Shown here in pieces: positions 16,601 through 24,346 of a stretch of 61,544 nt of DNA (position 1 is the first letter of the stretch; every line of letters starts with the position of its first letter). Origin of the DNA: Candidatus Poribacteria bacterium (GTDB taxonomy: Bacteria; Poribacteria; WGA-4E; WGA-3G); the NCBI GenBank assembly GCA_022827225.1, contig JAJDTJ010000071.1, positions 1 through 61,544 of the forward strand, read 5' to 3'. Below the pieces are notes generated by a model. The model was given only the letters and a program-made list of their open reading frames with translations. It was not told the origin of the DNA and ran no database searches. Position numbers and translations under genes: made by a program.

Positions 16601-17548
16601 AATGACGTATTGCCCATCGACCGTGAGCCGATATTCGCTGCGTCCCTCCTCACCGCGGAGGACTAAACTTGTAGATTGCCCTTTCGGAATAGCACTCGGA
16701 ATGAGATGGAATCGACCCCACTCGAAATCGCCTTCGACCTGTACGCCTTCCAAGGCGCGCGGAAAAAAGATAAACTCCGAAGCACCGAGCGATCCCTCAA
16801 AATCGCCTAACGTACCTCTCATATTTGGATGCGTGATGCGAATCAACTTCTGATCAATGTCTTGGATATTTTCCGTCGTCCCTTCCGGTTGGATCGGTAA
16901 ATCTTGGTCAGAGAGCAACGCGAGAACGGTGATGTCTTTCGAGGCTTTACCTTCGACGTTAACGCGGAGTTCTTGGTTCGGTGTCACGCTGCGTCCGCTA
17001 CCGAGCGAGATACCGAACGTTTGGCTTCCAGACACCTCTAACTGTGATTGGCTATCGGAAACCATCGGCTGTCGGCTATCAGCCAAGAGGTTTCCTGACA
17101 AATCAGAGTTCTCTTGCTGACTGCTGACTGCTGACTGCTGACTGCTGATCGGATTTTGTTCGCCGTACAGATCGCGTTTGTAAACCTCTTTAATCGCGAA
17201 GGGCAGCGTCCGATAGGTAATCTTCAACCTATACGGATAGGTCGTCGCATCTCGGGGTTCTATCGTGATTTTGCCGGAATAAAAATCGACTCGGTAATCT
17301 ACATTCCGGACAAGGATTTTTCCGTCCGCTTCCGTTAAGTGTTCGGTATTTCGGAGAATCGGTGCGTACTTCACCGTGAATTCTTGTGTACCGGCTTTAA
17401 GTTCGAGGGTCTCTGTCTTCTGGAGGACAGAAAAGGTGGGGAGTTCGAGGACGTTGGTTTTGTCATCCGCGGGTTCTTGTGCCAGACTTCCGAGCCGTGG
17501 GAGCAGGCATAAACAGAGGGAAACGAGCAAAAAGAGTCGGATAGGCAT
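13700..17548 (-). CDS. Large secreted, probably outer-membrane beta-rich protein of unknown function
   Basis: A 1282-residue protein with a signal peptide (MPIRLFLLVSLCLCLLPRLG, cleavage near SLAQ). The early segment with VRNVDYRVDFYSGKITI resembles the YxVDYxxGxI motif of large surface proteins such as SprA. The rest alternates short beta-strand-like segments with charged turns and ends in alternating hydrophobic/polar strands (LRRFTDLLFRLNYRLL, MTVSAEL), as in outer-membrane barrels. At least four segments are translated dispersed repeats: residues about 131-166 (SSQQSAVSSQQ), 501-512 (ERRGEATSPLL), 596-618 and 983-1004 (ADSRQPTADSQ). I do not recognise a named family with certainty. Outer-membrane location is inference. 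Confidence 0.7.
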   Translation of the reverse strand: MPIRLFLLVSLCLCLLPRLGSLAQEPADDKTNVLELPTFSVLQKTETLELKAGTQEFTVKYAPILRNTEHLTEADGKILVRNVDYRVDFYSGKITIEPRDATTYPYRLKITYRTLPFAIKEVYKRDLYGEQNPISSQQSAVSSQQENSDLSGNLLADSRQPMVSDSQSQLEVSGSQTFGISLGSGRSVTPNQELRVNVEGKASKDITVLALLSDQDLPIQPEGTTENIQDIDQKLIRITHPNMRGTLGDFEGSLGASEFIFFPRALEGVQVEGDFEWGRFHLIPSAIPKGQSTSLVLRGEEGRSEYRLTVDGQYVIVKAGSEIVWLNGERMRRGENNDYIIREYGDPIVEFNSKHLITSNDTIRIDFEYISEERAYQQNLYGLSSVFTLPGDRITLGASYAVETDLKEPDQALIAITETDLAALRQNIMDPEEDGSALIAPQQHTVWGLESRLNITEKAWIEGELAYSNLDRNTYSTVDRKEVSQAWKLIGSADWDFATWTERRGEATSPLLTTNLDIRAMDADFVPVGASSSNRTRSRYETQYAKEGFDDAFLFDTAGFSRVAQDERTVNFDLRLTPMNWLVFDTGVGRSEEREPHRLGNLAPHPRERHPSKNTPTITAATGTEASSTRNATIRNNFNWGVNFNRLAGSSGVRGFSSGVSSRSPRPYQNTRTNTQQREASTPEEPPTQKTSLLKKLPNLRWDDYRSSSRVEGEDSTRTQSQQKSRQEGNLSYPIGPFRFIGTLGKLASTEARNATLNRKRDRAMGRIDLVDFSWFSVNTSYELEEAFAKEPLLTVDDEPIGLSDWQRNTTARTWKVGVFSQQKSFLGGGVNLSANLARRMLKAHTDAGLNTTTQLADINLQLTPLSRAIDIEIRYELDKKLTSQRHEIYTNIHPHTGVLLQPGEGYYVKLDDLHYVEDAEEGTYIKIYQNVGDKPTTAVDADFRLRLQPRQYFARRARALQQQQRPGEVPASLQPDSLRPTPNGRQPSTVSPLADSRQPTADSQLAWLLSALRGQIRFWLTEEQEVEDAVSLYLLRSLQGSDTLFGRVNQHHRIEFSPSPAFSLEFNLRSGETLNKRINNQERHRQHRTWDTAFSVNPTQRLSVGANYEQRQEIESYNQFNFENLEQEIEGEEKVTDRSATPISDLRQLEQITELNLRYQLSNVLRWSGIGGYKQTTDEERLGEEPEAKTRTVSYENRITYSLIGKGRIDVNYKLGYGQRTGGIPFAQYTFYEGISHEVRTTADYRLRRFTDLLFRLNYRLLSTKHRKPEHRLEMTVSAEL
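14530..14600 (-). repeat. Heptamer-type repeat inside coding sequence (copy 1)
   Basis: The stretch of CTGTCAGCCGTCGGCTGACG type is the same kind of CTG/GACG heptamer repeat seen between genes (for example 33960-34088). Here it is read in frame as SPLADSRQPTADSQ within the large surface protein. Confidence 0.6.
15695..15760 (-). repeat. Dispersed AACACCCAAGCAAAAAC-type repeat plus palindrome inside coding sequence
   Basis: On the plus strand GGGGTGTTTTTGCTTGGGTG followed by TCTTTC and, 20 bp on, CAGGTTGCCCAACCTG. The first part is the reverse complement of the intergenic repeat found at 29496, 37156 and 53941; it is translated in frame as ERHPSKNTPTI. Confidence 0.7.
15999..16040 (-). repeat. 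In-frame REP-like palindrome in the surface protein
   Basis: GTAGGGGAGAGGTTGCCTC followed by GCCCCTAC, an imperfect palindrome. Translated on the minus strand it gives ERRGEATSPLL, almost the same peptide that the copy in dnaX encodes (ARRDEVTSPPL). Confidence 0.7.
17050..17160 (-). repeat. Heptamer-type repeat inside coding sequence (copy 2)
   Basis: Contains several units of CTGACTG in tandem (17122-17152) and an adjacent CGGCTGTCGGCTATC stretch. It is translated in frame as ISSQQSAVSSQQ and LLADSRQPMVSDSQ. Confidence 0.7.
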
Positions 17549-17559
17549 AAAGGGGGAAT

Positions 17560-17730
17560 AGTTAACAGTTACCAGTACGCTACGCTTCCAGTTACCAGTA
17601 AGAAAGTTGCGAAGTGTGTTAAAGTTAAGAAGTTGAAAAGAAACCTCTTTGAACTTTACAGATTTTAGAACACTTTATGGACTTCTTTAACTGGTTACTG
17701 GTTACTGGTTACTGGTTACTGGTTACTGTC
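17560..17730. repeat. Heptamer tandem array TTACTGG and flanking repeats
   Basis: Five consecutive TTACTGG units at 17692-17727, preceded by CAGTTACCAGTA copies. The array abuts the 3' end of the NHL-repeat gene. Between 17600 and 17690 there is AT-rich sequence with partial inverted repeats. No gene is visible. Confidence 0.7.
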
Positions 17731-18809
17731 TCCTCCTTACGAAAAATTTGGAATACCTTTATATCGTTGGCTTCCGCGTCGCTCACAAAGACACGTCCGG
17801 TTTTTGAGACTGCGATACCTACCGGTTCTAAGAGGGTCGGGGTACTGAATTCGGTAATGCTCTGGTTTCCATCAGGTGTGAAAACTTGGACACGTCGGTT
17901 GCCGCTGTCGGTTACATAGAGGTAATTCCAATCGTCTAAAGCGATACACTTCGGTTCCCGCAGTTGACCGAGTTTGCCTCCTTCGCCGCCCCAAGTGCTG
18001 ATGGGGTTCCCGCTGAAGTCGTACTTTTTGATGAAATGGTTGCCTGCATCGACGATGTAGATGTTTCCACGGGTATCAACGGCGAGGTCTGTAGGATTCC
18101 AGAGTTGTTCTGTCCCGCGCCCGAAACTTCCGCGTGCGACAACGGCGACCCCTGCGACATTGAATTCAATCCATCGGTGATTTCCGGTATCTACGACATA
18201 AACTTCGCCGTTGCGTCCGATACCGATGCCTTCGGGCTGATCCAGAGGGGTGTCGTCTACAGTTTCGGTAAGCGTATAGAAAATCTGATCGATAAAGTTG
18301 CAGTATTGTACCCGATTGTTCCCTGTATCTGCGACATAGAGGTGTCGGTAGCTCCGTTGGAAGCTTAACGCTATATCTGTTGGGTGATCGAACTCGCCTC
18401 TCTGCCATCCACGCCCCCCGAATTCAGCGATGAAGCCTCCTGTCTCGTCAATAACTTGTACCCGATTGTTCCCGGCATCAGCGATGTAGATTCTGTTTTG
18501 TTCATCTATTGCGAGTCCCAAGGGTCTCTGAAATTCCGCTACGCCTTGTCCGGCACGACCGAGTGTCTTAACGTAGGTGATACCGACGATAGGAGCCGGT
18601 TTCCGTTCACGATTAGACGGCAGAATTTCAATTGCTCCCTTCCTGTTAACGGGTGGGGTCTCCGGCTGCGTAATTTCATTTTCCGGGAGGGTGCAACTCA
18701 AACAGAGTACAAGGAAAAGAAAACAAATTTTTTTGTATTTCCTTGCGGTTCGGTTAGGTGGGTTTGACGCTTGAAGTCCCATTCCGTAGATCCGTAGAGT
18801 CGCTTCCAT
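17709..18809 (-). CDS. NHL-repeat lipoprotein
   Basis: A 366-residue protein with about six NHL repeats (typical units GLAIDEQNRIYIADAGNNRV, TDLAVDTRGNIYIVDAGNH, CIALDDWNYLYVTDSGNRRV), a six-bladed propeller fold used for ligand or protein binding outside the cytoplasm. A hydrophobic stretch ICFLFLVLCLSC ends in a lipobox-like Cys, so it is probably a lipoprotein. The start is uncertain: the first 25 codons derive from a dispersed repeat also found upstream of the gene at 29429, where the same block acts as a leader with its SD. Translation may therefore begin later, at a non-ATG codon just before ICFLF. The 3' end runs into a heptamer array. Confidence 0.75.
   Translation of the reverse strand: MEATLRIYGMGLQASNPPNRTARKYKKICFLFLVLCLSCTLPENEITQPETPPVNRKGAIEILPSNRERKPAPIVGITYVKTLGRAGQGVAEFQRPLGLAIDEQNRIYIADAGNNRVQVIDETGGFIAEFGGRGWQRGEFDHPTDIALSFQRSYRHLYVADTGNNRVQYCNFIDQIFYTLTETVDDTPLDQPEGIGIGRNGEVYVVDTGNHRWIEFNVAGVAVVARGSFGRGTEQLWNPTDLAVDTRGNIYIVDAGNHFIKKYDFSGNPISTWGGEGGKLGQLREPKCIALDDWNYLYVTDSGNRRVQVFTPDGNQSITEFSTPTLLEPVGIAVSKTGRVFVSDAEANDIKVFQIFRKEETVTSNQ
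18735..18795 (-). repeat. Dispersed leader repeat (copy 1)
   Basis: The block CCTTGCGGTTCGGTTAGGTG then GGTTTGACGCTTGAAGTCCC has a near copy at about 29440-29490 upstream of a STAS gene (CCTTGCGGTTAAGTTAAGTG). On the minus strand both supply GCAAGGAAA, a Shine-Dalgarno-like sequence, just before a gene. Confidence 0.6.
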
Positions 18810-18821
18810 TAGCGAGTACGC

Positions 18822-18940
18822 AGTTAACAGTTGTTAGTACGCTGCGCTTTAAGTTATTAGTTAAGAGACGTTGGAATGCCCGTATCCCTCTTAACTTATA
18901 ACTTATAACTTATAACTGAAAGGCGTACTCGCCGTACTGT
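18822..18940. repeat. Heptamer array and hairpin module
   Basis: CAGTTAACAGTTGTTAGTAC, then three or four ATAACTT units at 18895-18915, then CTGAAA, hairpin GGCGTACTCGCC (18922-18933) and GTACTG. The hairpin with CTGAAA and GTACTG flanks is one member of the module also seen at 24293, 29043, 32258 and 32310. Confidence 0.65.
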
Positions 18941-18946
18941 TCAAGA

Positions 18947-19594
18947 TTAGCCGCGTTGTACTCTGAATTTGAAGACGAACGTCGTTTGTTGGTCATTAAA
19001 TTCACTTGTAACTCTCGGTACAATGATCCGCAAACTGTTGTAGTTGATGCTCCGTTTACGGAAGTAGAGGAAGAATCGCGCGTGTTGCCTCGGCATCACC
19101 GTTGTTCTTTCGACGTCTTCTCTCGGTAGTACCGCTGGGTCTCCCTGTATCCTAATGGCCTTATCCCATCGGAACACTTCCGCTGAGAATTCGGGGGGCA
19201 GCGTAGGTCGGAAATTCTTTTTTAGATAGAAGGATTCTTGCGATTTGTCAATCGTTTTCGTGACGTTACCTGTCCCGTCAAGCATCTGACAATCCTTCTT
19301 TTTGAAGGATACCCAGTGATCCGTTCCGTTGTAAATAAAAATAGCGAACGCATCAACCGCCTTCACGTCGTTCAGTGGGACTGCCATCACCTTAATGCCG
19401 TTTTTCAGGTAGCCGACGGCACCTGTCTGCGGCATAATGTAGGCATCAGGGTCGAACACCGGGACGATCATTTCTGGTCGGAAGGTGTCTTTTATGAAAC
19501 CCGGTACCTTTGAACAGCTGAGCGGAATTAAAGATAGACAGAGGAGTGCTAAAATCTGTAAGACGGACACTCGATAATGTATCTCATTTTTCAT
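18947..19594 (-). CDS. Lipoprotein of unknown function
   Basis: A 215-residue protein with an N-terminal lysine, a hydrophobic segment (VLQILALLCLSLIPLSC) and a lipobox Cys at about residue 27, so it is probably a membrane-anchored lipoprotein. The mature part is mostly beta-strand-like, including the phrase NGTDHWVSFKKKDCQMLDG, which is reminiscent of small Ig-like lipoproteins. I do not recognise a family. It lies in a run of minus-strand lipoprotein genes separated by repeats. Confidence 0.6.
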   Translation of the reverse strand: MKNEIHYRVSVLQILALLCLSLIPLSCSKVPGFIKDTFRPEMIVPVFDPDAYIMPQTGAVGYLKNGIKVMAVPLNDVKAVDAFAIFIYNGTDHWVSFKKKDCQMLDGTGNVTKTIDKSQESFYLKKNFRPTLPPEFSAEVFRWDKAIRIQGDPAVLPREDVERTTVMPRQHARFFLYFRKRSINYNSLRIIVPRVTSEFNDQQTTFVFKFRVQRG

Positions 19595-19824
19595 TTTTTT
19601 AAAGTTCCTTTATTGAAGTCATATTAAGTAAAACATGAGAATTTAGTCCGATAGGGAACGAAAGAGAGAGCATTTGTGTTCTTTTCTCTCCGCCTCAGAT
19701 CCCCATTTGATTTGAATTCTTACCTCTTACTCGTTATGGGTTCAATAAGAGAGGCACGCATGCTTTTTACCCAAGCTTCAGTGGCTTCTATTCTGAGCTG
19801 ATCTAAGAGGCGAAGTTCTTCTTT

Positions 19825-20436
19825 TTAGCCCCAGCGTTCTTCTTGTTCTATTATAGACCGTAGCAGGTTTCTTCTTGTTTCAAATGCCTGTTGATTATCA
19901 GGACCCGGAAATAGAAAATACAATGCTGCCGACTTAGCAACCATTTGTATAGCAATCTCAGGTGTTAGTATAACGCTTCCCCGCATTCGCTTATACTCTA
20001 CGATGTAACGAACCTGTGGGATGTCTCCAAACTGTTGGAAAAACTGAGCTTCGCGGTGTTTTTTGCGTAACGCTTCGTCTACATCCGCAAAGGCCCAATT
20101 TTGGGGAACTTTAAGGTTCCTGAGTTCTTTAACTTCGGCGTCTGTTAACCTGATCCAATCTTCGTCTTTCAACTTTTCCCAATCTTCGTTTTTTAAATTT
20201 CCCCAGTCTTTGAGCGTTAAGTGTAGCCATTGTTTAGCATCTTTCAAGTCTATGTCGTCTATGTCTGTCAATTGTGGTAATTGATCATCAGATTGTAGGG
20301 AGTATTCATCGAATGTATTATAGTTCGGTTTGATTACTACTTGCTCGTCTTCGGTGTTTCCACAACTGAAACAGATCAGGAGGCTGAGGATAGCTGTAAG
20401 ATAAAAAAAGTTGGAAAGGATAAATCCGTTTTTCAT
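19825..20436 (-). CDS. Lipoprotein of unknown function, possibly shortened by a nonsense codon
   Basis: A 203-residue protein when started at the ATG at 20436, chosen because GGAGG lies about 7 nt upstream (an in-frame ATG 7 codons earlier lacks this). A hydrophobic segment and Cys (LLICFSCGN) suggest a lipoprotein. The centre has degenerate W-containing repeats (LKDWGNLKNEDWEKLKDEDW). The TAA at 19827-19825 is followed in the same frame by 34 more open codons of normal composition (KEELRLLDQLRIEATEAW and on) to a second stop at 19720. The gene may thus have been longer. Function unknown. Confidence 0.6.
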   Translation of the reverse strand: MKNGFILSNFFYLTAILSLLICFSCGNTEDEQVVIKPNYNTFDEYSLQSDDQLPQLTDIDDIDLKDAKQWLHLTLKDWGNLKNEDWEKLKDEDWIRLTDAEVKELRNLKVPQNWAFADVDEALRKKHREAQFFQQFGDIPQVRYIVEYKRMRGSVILTPEIAIQMVAKSAALYFLFPGPDNQQAFETRRNLLRSIIEQEERWG

Positions 20437-20566
20437 GGTGTGCCTCCGTTGGTCCAAACAAGTTATGAAATTTGGCAGATTTTATTCCAAAACTAACAAC
20501 TCGACTCCGTTATAAATGTTAAGGCACGAGTTGTTGGTTTTAATAGCCGAGAAACGAGATAACAGT

Positions 20567-21652
20567 TCATTTAAAAGATCTTTCAAGGGCAAGCATCGCA
20601 GCCCCCACAATGCCAGCGTCATTTCCGAGGTGTGCCTTTACAATTTTCATTTGCGCTGGTATATCCATCGCACGTTTAGAGAGTTCTTTTCGGATCGGTT
20701 CAAAAAGCAATTTTTCACCGGCATCCGCGATACCGCCGCCGATGATCGCAATTTGCGGGTTGAGGATATGCGCGATTGATGTCAAGGCGATACCGATATA
20801 CTGTCCCGTCTCAGCAAAAATCTTGATTGCGAGTTCGTCGCCTGCTTTAGCTGCCTCGGCTATCATCCGTGGCGTTAATGCCGTACCGTCTTTCATTGCA
20901 GCGGTTAAAGTTGAGTTCCGTCCATTTTCTATCTTCTCTGCGATACGCTCGACGATATTCTTAGCACCCGCGTACGCCTCAAGACACCCCAGATTACCGC
21001 AACCACAGACACGTCCATTCGGTTCGACAATGGTGTGCCCTAATTCACCAGCGGTGTTCCGGCTCCCGTGATAGACCTTGCCGTCAATCACGACACCACC
21101 ACCGACACCTGTGCCGAGTGTGAGCGCGACGAGGCTTTTGTATCCGACACCCGCACCGTGATGAAGTTCACCCAAAGTCATCGCATTCACGTCGTTATCC
21201 ATCCCGCGTAAAATCGGCGTGTATTTCTTATGTGTGTCGGTCTGTGCGGCATGTTTCGTGGGCTGCAGTTTCGCGAGTTCTGCATTAACATAATCGACGA
21301 GCGGGATGTCGCTCCATCCCGGAAAGTTCGGTGAAAAATGGACAACCCCTGTTTCAGCGATAATCAGTCCCGGTGCACCGAGTCCGACACCGATTTCGTG
21401 GATTTCGTCATCGGTCTGTAGCGGGTTTTTGCTTGTACTTTCGGATTTCTTTGGCGTTATGTCAATACCGGCGGTTCCTGCGTTCACCAGCACTTGACGA
21501 ACGGCTTCTGCGATCCGTGCCGCCACTACCTTCGGGCCGCCTATCTCCACATCTGTCGGAAGCACGACGCGACAAGAAATATCGCCTGCTGCTGAAACCA
21601 ATCCAGCCTTGATATCCGTTCCGCCGAGGTCAACGCCGATGCTGTATTTCAT
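20567..21652 (-). CDS. ROK-family sugar kinase (glucokinase-like)
   Basis: A 361-residue ROK kinase, which transfers phosphate from ATP to a hexose in the cytoplasm. The phosphate-binding motif is DLGGTDIKAG (residues 8-17). The catalytic Asp lies in GMDNDVNAMTLGELHHG, followed by the TLGTGVGGGVVIDGKVYHGS segment. The zinc motif CGCGNLGCLE is at about 216-225 and the adenosine site IIGGGIADAG is near the end. A 20-residue insertion (KKSESTSKNPLQTDDE) near residue 70 is unusual. It starts 9 nt after galK, so the two are probably one operon for hexose or galactose use. Glucose is the most likely substrate, but N-acetyl sugars cannot be excluded. Confidence 0.88.
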   Translation of the reverse strand: MKYSIGVDLGGTDIKAGLVSAAGDISCRVVLPTDVEIGGPKVVAARIAEAVRQVLVNAGTAGIDITPKKSESTSKNPLQTDDEIHEIGVGLGAPGLIIAETGVVHFSPNFPGWSDIPLVDYVNAELAKLQPTKHAAQTDTHKKYTPILRGMDNDVNAMTLGELHHGAGVGYKSLVALTLGTGVGGGVVIDGKVYHGSRNTAGELGHTIVEPNGRVCGCGNLGCLEAYAGAKNIVERIAEKIENGRNSTLTAAMKDGTALTPRMIAEAAKAGDELAIKIFAETGQYIGIALTSIAHILNPQIAIIGGGIADAGEKLLFEPIRKELSKRAMDIPAQMKIVKAHLGNDAGIVGAAMLALERSFK

Positions 21653-21661
21653 TTTACTAAA

Positions 21662-22930
21662 TTAAAAATTCCAAAAAACTTGTGCGCCGTTGCTAACGTG
21701 ACAGCGGTAAATTTCGGGTTCAATGCCGGTCTTTTCGTGGTATTCGGTTGCCACACGCCTTTGGAACGTCTCCAAAGCGTCTTTATGAACAATGCTGACT
21801 GTGCAGCCGCCGAACCCCGCGCCGGTCATACGGCTCCCGACGACCCCAGTGATGTCGCGTGCGATGTCGGTAAGTAGGTCTAACTCCGGACAGCTGACTT
21901 GGTAATCGTCCCGCAGTCCGTCGTGTGATGCGTTCATTAACCGACCCAATGCTATCAGCGATTCATCTATTTCGGTTTTCGTTGAGGTGCTCTCGTCCCT
22001 ACACTTGAGTACGGAGACTGCCTCTACCACGCGCGTGTTTTCTTCTATGACATACCGACATCTCTTTTGTGTTAATGTCGGTAATTCTTCTTCATATTTT
22101 TTGAAATCCGCCAATGTAATGTCGCGAAGCGAAGTGATACCCGGCAGCCACTGTCTAAGGATTTCGACACCTCTCTCACATTCCGCTCGCCGTTTGTTGT
22201 ATTCGGAGGCGGCGAGTTCCCGTTTAACTTTCGTGTTACAAATCGCGATGGCGTGGTCTGATAGGTTGAGCGGGACATGCTCATATTCAAGCGAGCGACA
22301 ATCAAGGAACAGTCCACAATTTCCTTGTCCTAACAGTGAGATCGTCTGATCCATGATGCCACACTTAACACCTGCGAATTCGTGTTCCACACGTTGGCAC
22401 AACGCTGCGAGTTCTGTCTTGTCAGTCTCCGATAGAGGGACTTCGGCTTCGGAGCCAGCCGTTAAAAAGGCGAGCGTCGCAGCGACGGAGAGTGCCGCTG
22501 AAGAGCTGAGTCCGGCACCGATAGGGACATCGCCTGTAATAACGGCATCAATGCCCGCCACCTGTTTCCCAGAGGCTTGTAGTACAGACGCAACGCCTAT
22601 GAGGTAACGACTCCACGCCGGTGTCTGGCGCGGAATAGGTGTAAGCGCATCAAGCGAGAAATCCCAAGATTCACTAACATCCAAGGCGTGCATGACGACA
22701 CGCCGATCAGATCGCTTACGCACAGCGATGTTAAGATATTTATCAATCGCGACCGGACACACATAGCCGTCGTTGTAGTCCGTATGCTCCCCAATGAGAT
22801 TCACTCTCCCCGGGGCTGATGCGATAAATGTAGGCGGACTGCCGAAGGTCTCTTCAAACCTCTCCGTGATAGAAGCAAGTCGCCTGGCATTTTTGCTGTC
22901 GGTGCTTTGTGTTTTCAGTTCGTCGCGCAA
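21662..22930 (-). CDS. galK: Galactokinase
   Basis: A 422-residue GHMP kinase. It phosphorylates galactose to galactose-1-phosphate, the first step of the Leloir pathway. The galactokinase signature GRVNLIGEHTDYNDG is at 41-55, the GHMP ATP motif PIGAGLSSSAALSVA at about 136-150, and the C-terminal GHMP motif RMTGAGFGGCTVSIV near 380. The start is a TTG at 22930 with AAAGGA about 9 nt upstream. The segment LKCRDESTSTKTEID near 306 overlaps GTGCTCTCGTCCCTAC, a possible degenerate copy of the in-frame palindrome seen in dnaX. It is followed directly by the ROK kinase gene. Confidence 0.92.
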   Translation of the reverse strand: MRDELKTQSTDSKNARRLASITERFEETFGSPPTFIASAPGRVNLIGEHTDYNDGYVCPVAIDKYLNIAVRKRSDRRVVMHALDVSESWDFSLDALTPIPRQTPAWSRYLIGVASVLQASGKQVAGIDAVITGDVPIGAGLSSSAALSVAATLAFLTAGSEAEVPLSETDKTELAALCQRVEHEFAGVKCGIMDQTISLLGQGNCGLFLDCRSLEYEHVPLNLSDHAIAICNTKVKRELAASEYNKRRAECERGVEILRQWLPGITSLRDITLADFKKYEEELPTLTQKRCRYVIEENTRVVEAVSVLKCRDESTSTKTEIDESLIALGRLMNASHDGLRDDYQVSCPELDLLTDIARDITGVVGSRMTGAGFGGCTVSIVHKDALETFQRRVATEYHEKTGIEPEIYRCHVSNGAQVFWNF

Positions 22931-22994
22931 AACGTCTTGTCCTTTGTCTCTTCCAGCGGGATGCCCACGAAGCCGCGTGCCGGAGGTTTGTTGA

Positions 22995-23741
22995 TTATGG
23001 TGAAAAAAATTTCAAAAATCGTCCTAACATCTCAGGTAACGCTTCGCGCGGGATATAGCAGTCAACGTTGATGTCAGGCTCTTTTGCTATCTCTTTTGTG
23101 GGTGTTTGCGTGAGAAGTTGTTCTTCTGGCGCGTGCAGTGCGGGTTGTAGGTTCGGCGGTGTCGGTTTTTGCGGAATTGCTGCCCCTTCTACGATTATTA
23201 GTTCACCGAGCGGAAGATGCGTAGCGAGCGGGTATATCTCGCCTTCGGTCAGAATGGTGATATGTGGCAGAGAAGCATCTACCAATCGTTCCATTTGCAA
23301 CGTCAAATAGGTCGTTTCCGGCAGTGTATCTTCGTATCCCTCCGGTTGACACGCGACAATCGTAATCAATGGGATACGTTTTGCTAAAGCGCACGCAATG
23401 GATGCGAGAAGAAGATCGGTATCAATCTCGGTGGGGATTACATCTATATCGGCGATAAAAAGGCAGATCGGGTACCCTGAAATTGTGCCTTCAGCCATAA
23501 AACCGGCAGCGTCGGTCGCTCCAATGTTCGTTATGGATGACGCATCTAATAGGTATTCGAGGCGTTTTTCAGCGAGTAAAGGAAACAACGCGTCACAGTA
23601 CGAGCAGGTATAGAGATTCCGTTCGAGTTCACCTCTGAAAACAACTTCTTGGCACCCGGTGCATTTATACCATAAACTGATGATTTGGTCTGTGTCAGTA
23701 GGAGTTCGTGTTTCCATATTTTTAACGCCGCTCCGATTCAT
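22995..23741 (-). CDS. AccD-like zinc-ribbon protein (degenerate carboxyltransferase beta subunit?)
   Basis: A 248-residue protein. An N-terminal zinc ribbon (CTGCQEVVFRGELERNLYTC then SYC) matches acetyl-CoA carboxylase carboxyltransferase beta subunits, which have CxxC, VF..EL..N and a second CxxC. The next part (FMAEGTISGYPICLFIADID) weakly follows the crotonase-like fold of AccD, but the conserved oxyanion-hole GSMG-type segment is not visible and the protein is short (AccD is usually near 280-300). The C-terminal 60 residues are Pro/Gln/Glu rich. Catalysis is doubtful; it may be a repurposed paralogue. Start uncertain: M1 at 23741 or M9 at 23717. Confidence 0.5.
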   Translation of the reverse strand: MNRSGVKNMETRTPTDTDQIISLWYKCTGCQEVVFRGELERNLYTCSYCDALFPLLAEKRLEYLLDASSITNIGATDAAGFMAEGTISGYPICLFIADIDVIPTEIDTDLLLASIACALAKRIPLITIVACQPEGYEDTLPETTYLTLQMERLVDASLPHITILTEGEIYPLATHLPLGELIIVEGAAIPQKPTPPNLQPALHAPEEQLLTQTPTKEIAKEPDINVDCYIPREALPEMLGRFLKFFSP

Positions 23742-23778
23742 AAAAGGCAGATGACTTTGTACACTGCGGGAGAGAAAA

Positions 23779-24138
23779 TTACAGGAAGTGACCGATCGCT
23801 TCTGCTTCCGTATCGTAGCAGTCGAAGATTGTCATGAGTTTTGCCATAACGATGAGACTTCTGACATTACCGCCGAGTTTAAGGAGTACCACGCGTCCGT
23901 CATTCCGCTGAATGGCGGTATAAGAAGCGATAAGCGTCCCCAAACCGGAGCTATCCATCATCTGAACGCGTTCTAAGTTCAAAATTAAATTGAGTTTTCC
24001 GCCATTTCCGGCTTCGCTATCTGCTATCACCATTTGTTGATCAATGATCTCTTTAAGCGCTAACGCATCGATCCCGATAACTTTCCCTTCAATATCTAAG
24101 ATTGTAATGCTACCTTTGTGTCGAACATTAACCTGCAT
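23779..24138 (-). CDS. STAS-domain anti-sigma factor antagonist
   Basis: A 119-residue single STAS domain of the SpoIIAA/RsbV type. The phosphorylatable site sits in QMMDSSGLGTL (Ser63/Ser64). In this family the unphosphorylated form binds the RsbW-like anti-sigma kinase and frees the sigma factor, while phosphorylation blocks this. AAGGAAG lies just upstream of the ATG. The RsbW-like kinase, a PP2C phosphatase and a second STAS gene lie within 5.3 kb on the same strand, so a complete partner-switching cycle is encoded together. Confidence 0.85.
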   Translation of the reverse strand: MQVNVRHKGSITILDIEGKVIGIDALALKEIIDQQMVIADSEAGNGGKLNLILNLERVQMMDSSGLGTLIASYTAIQRNDGRVVLLKLGGNVRSLIVMAKLMTIFDCYDTEAEAIGHFL

Positions 24139-24149
24139 AGTACTTCCTT

Positions 24150-24340
24150 TATGGTTGTCAGTTATCAGTTGTCAGAGGAATGGTTATAAGTTATAAGTTA
24201 TAGGTTATAAGTTATAAGTTAAGAATGTTCTTGGAACAGTTCCGTTCTCTGTGAAGGTTGCGACAGAGAACCTCTTTAACTGTTAACCAAAAGGTTTTTC
24301 GCAGAAAAACCGTACTGAAAACTGATAACCCTCAAAACTG
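24150..24340. repeat. Heptamer array and two hairpins
   Basis: TCAGTTATCAGTTGTCAG, then about six ATAAGTT/ATAGGTT units (24184-24222). Then comes the hairpin GTTCTCTGT/ACAGAGAAC (24244-24271). Finally there is the module hairpin GGTTTTTCGCAGAAAAACC (24293-24311) followed by GTACTG. Confidence 0.7.
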
Positions 24341-24346
24341 TAAATA

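Noticed and set aside
17692..17727. Regular TTACTGG repeats as a possible CRISPR array
   Set aside because: The period is 7 bp with no unique spacers; it is a simple tandem repeat.
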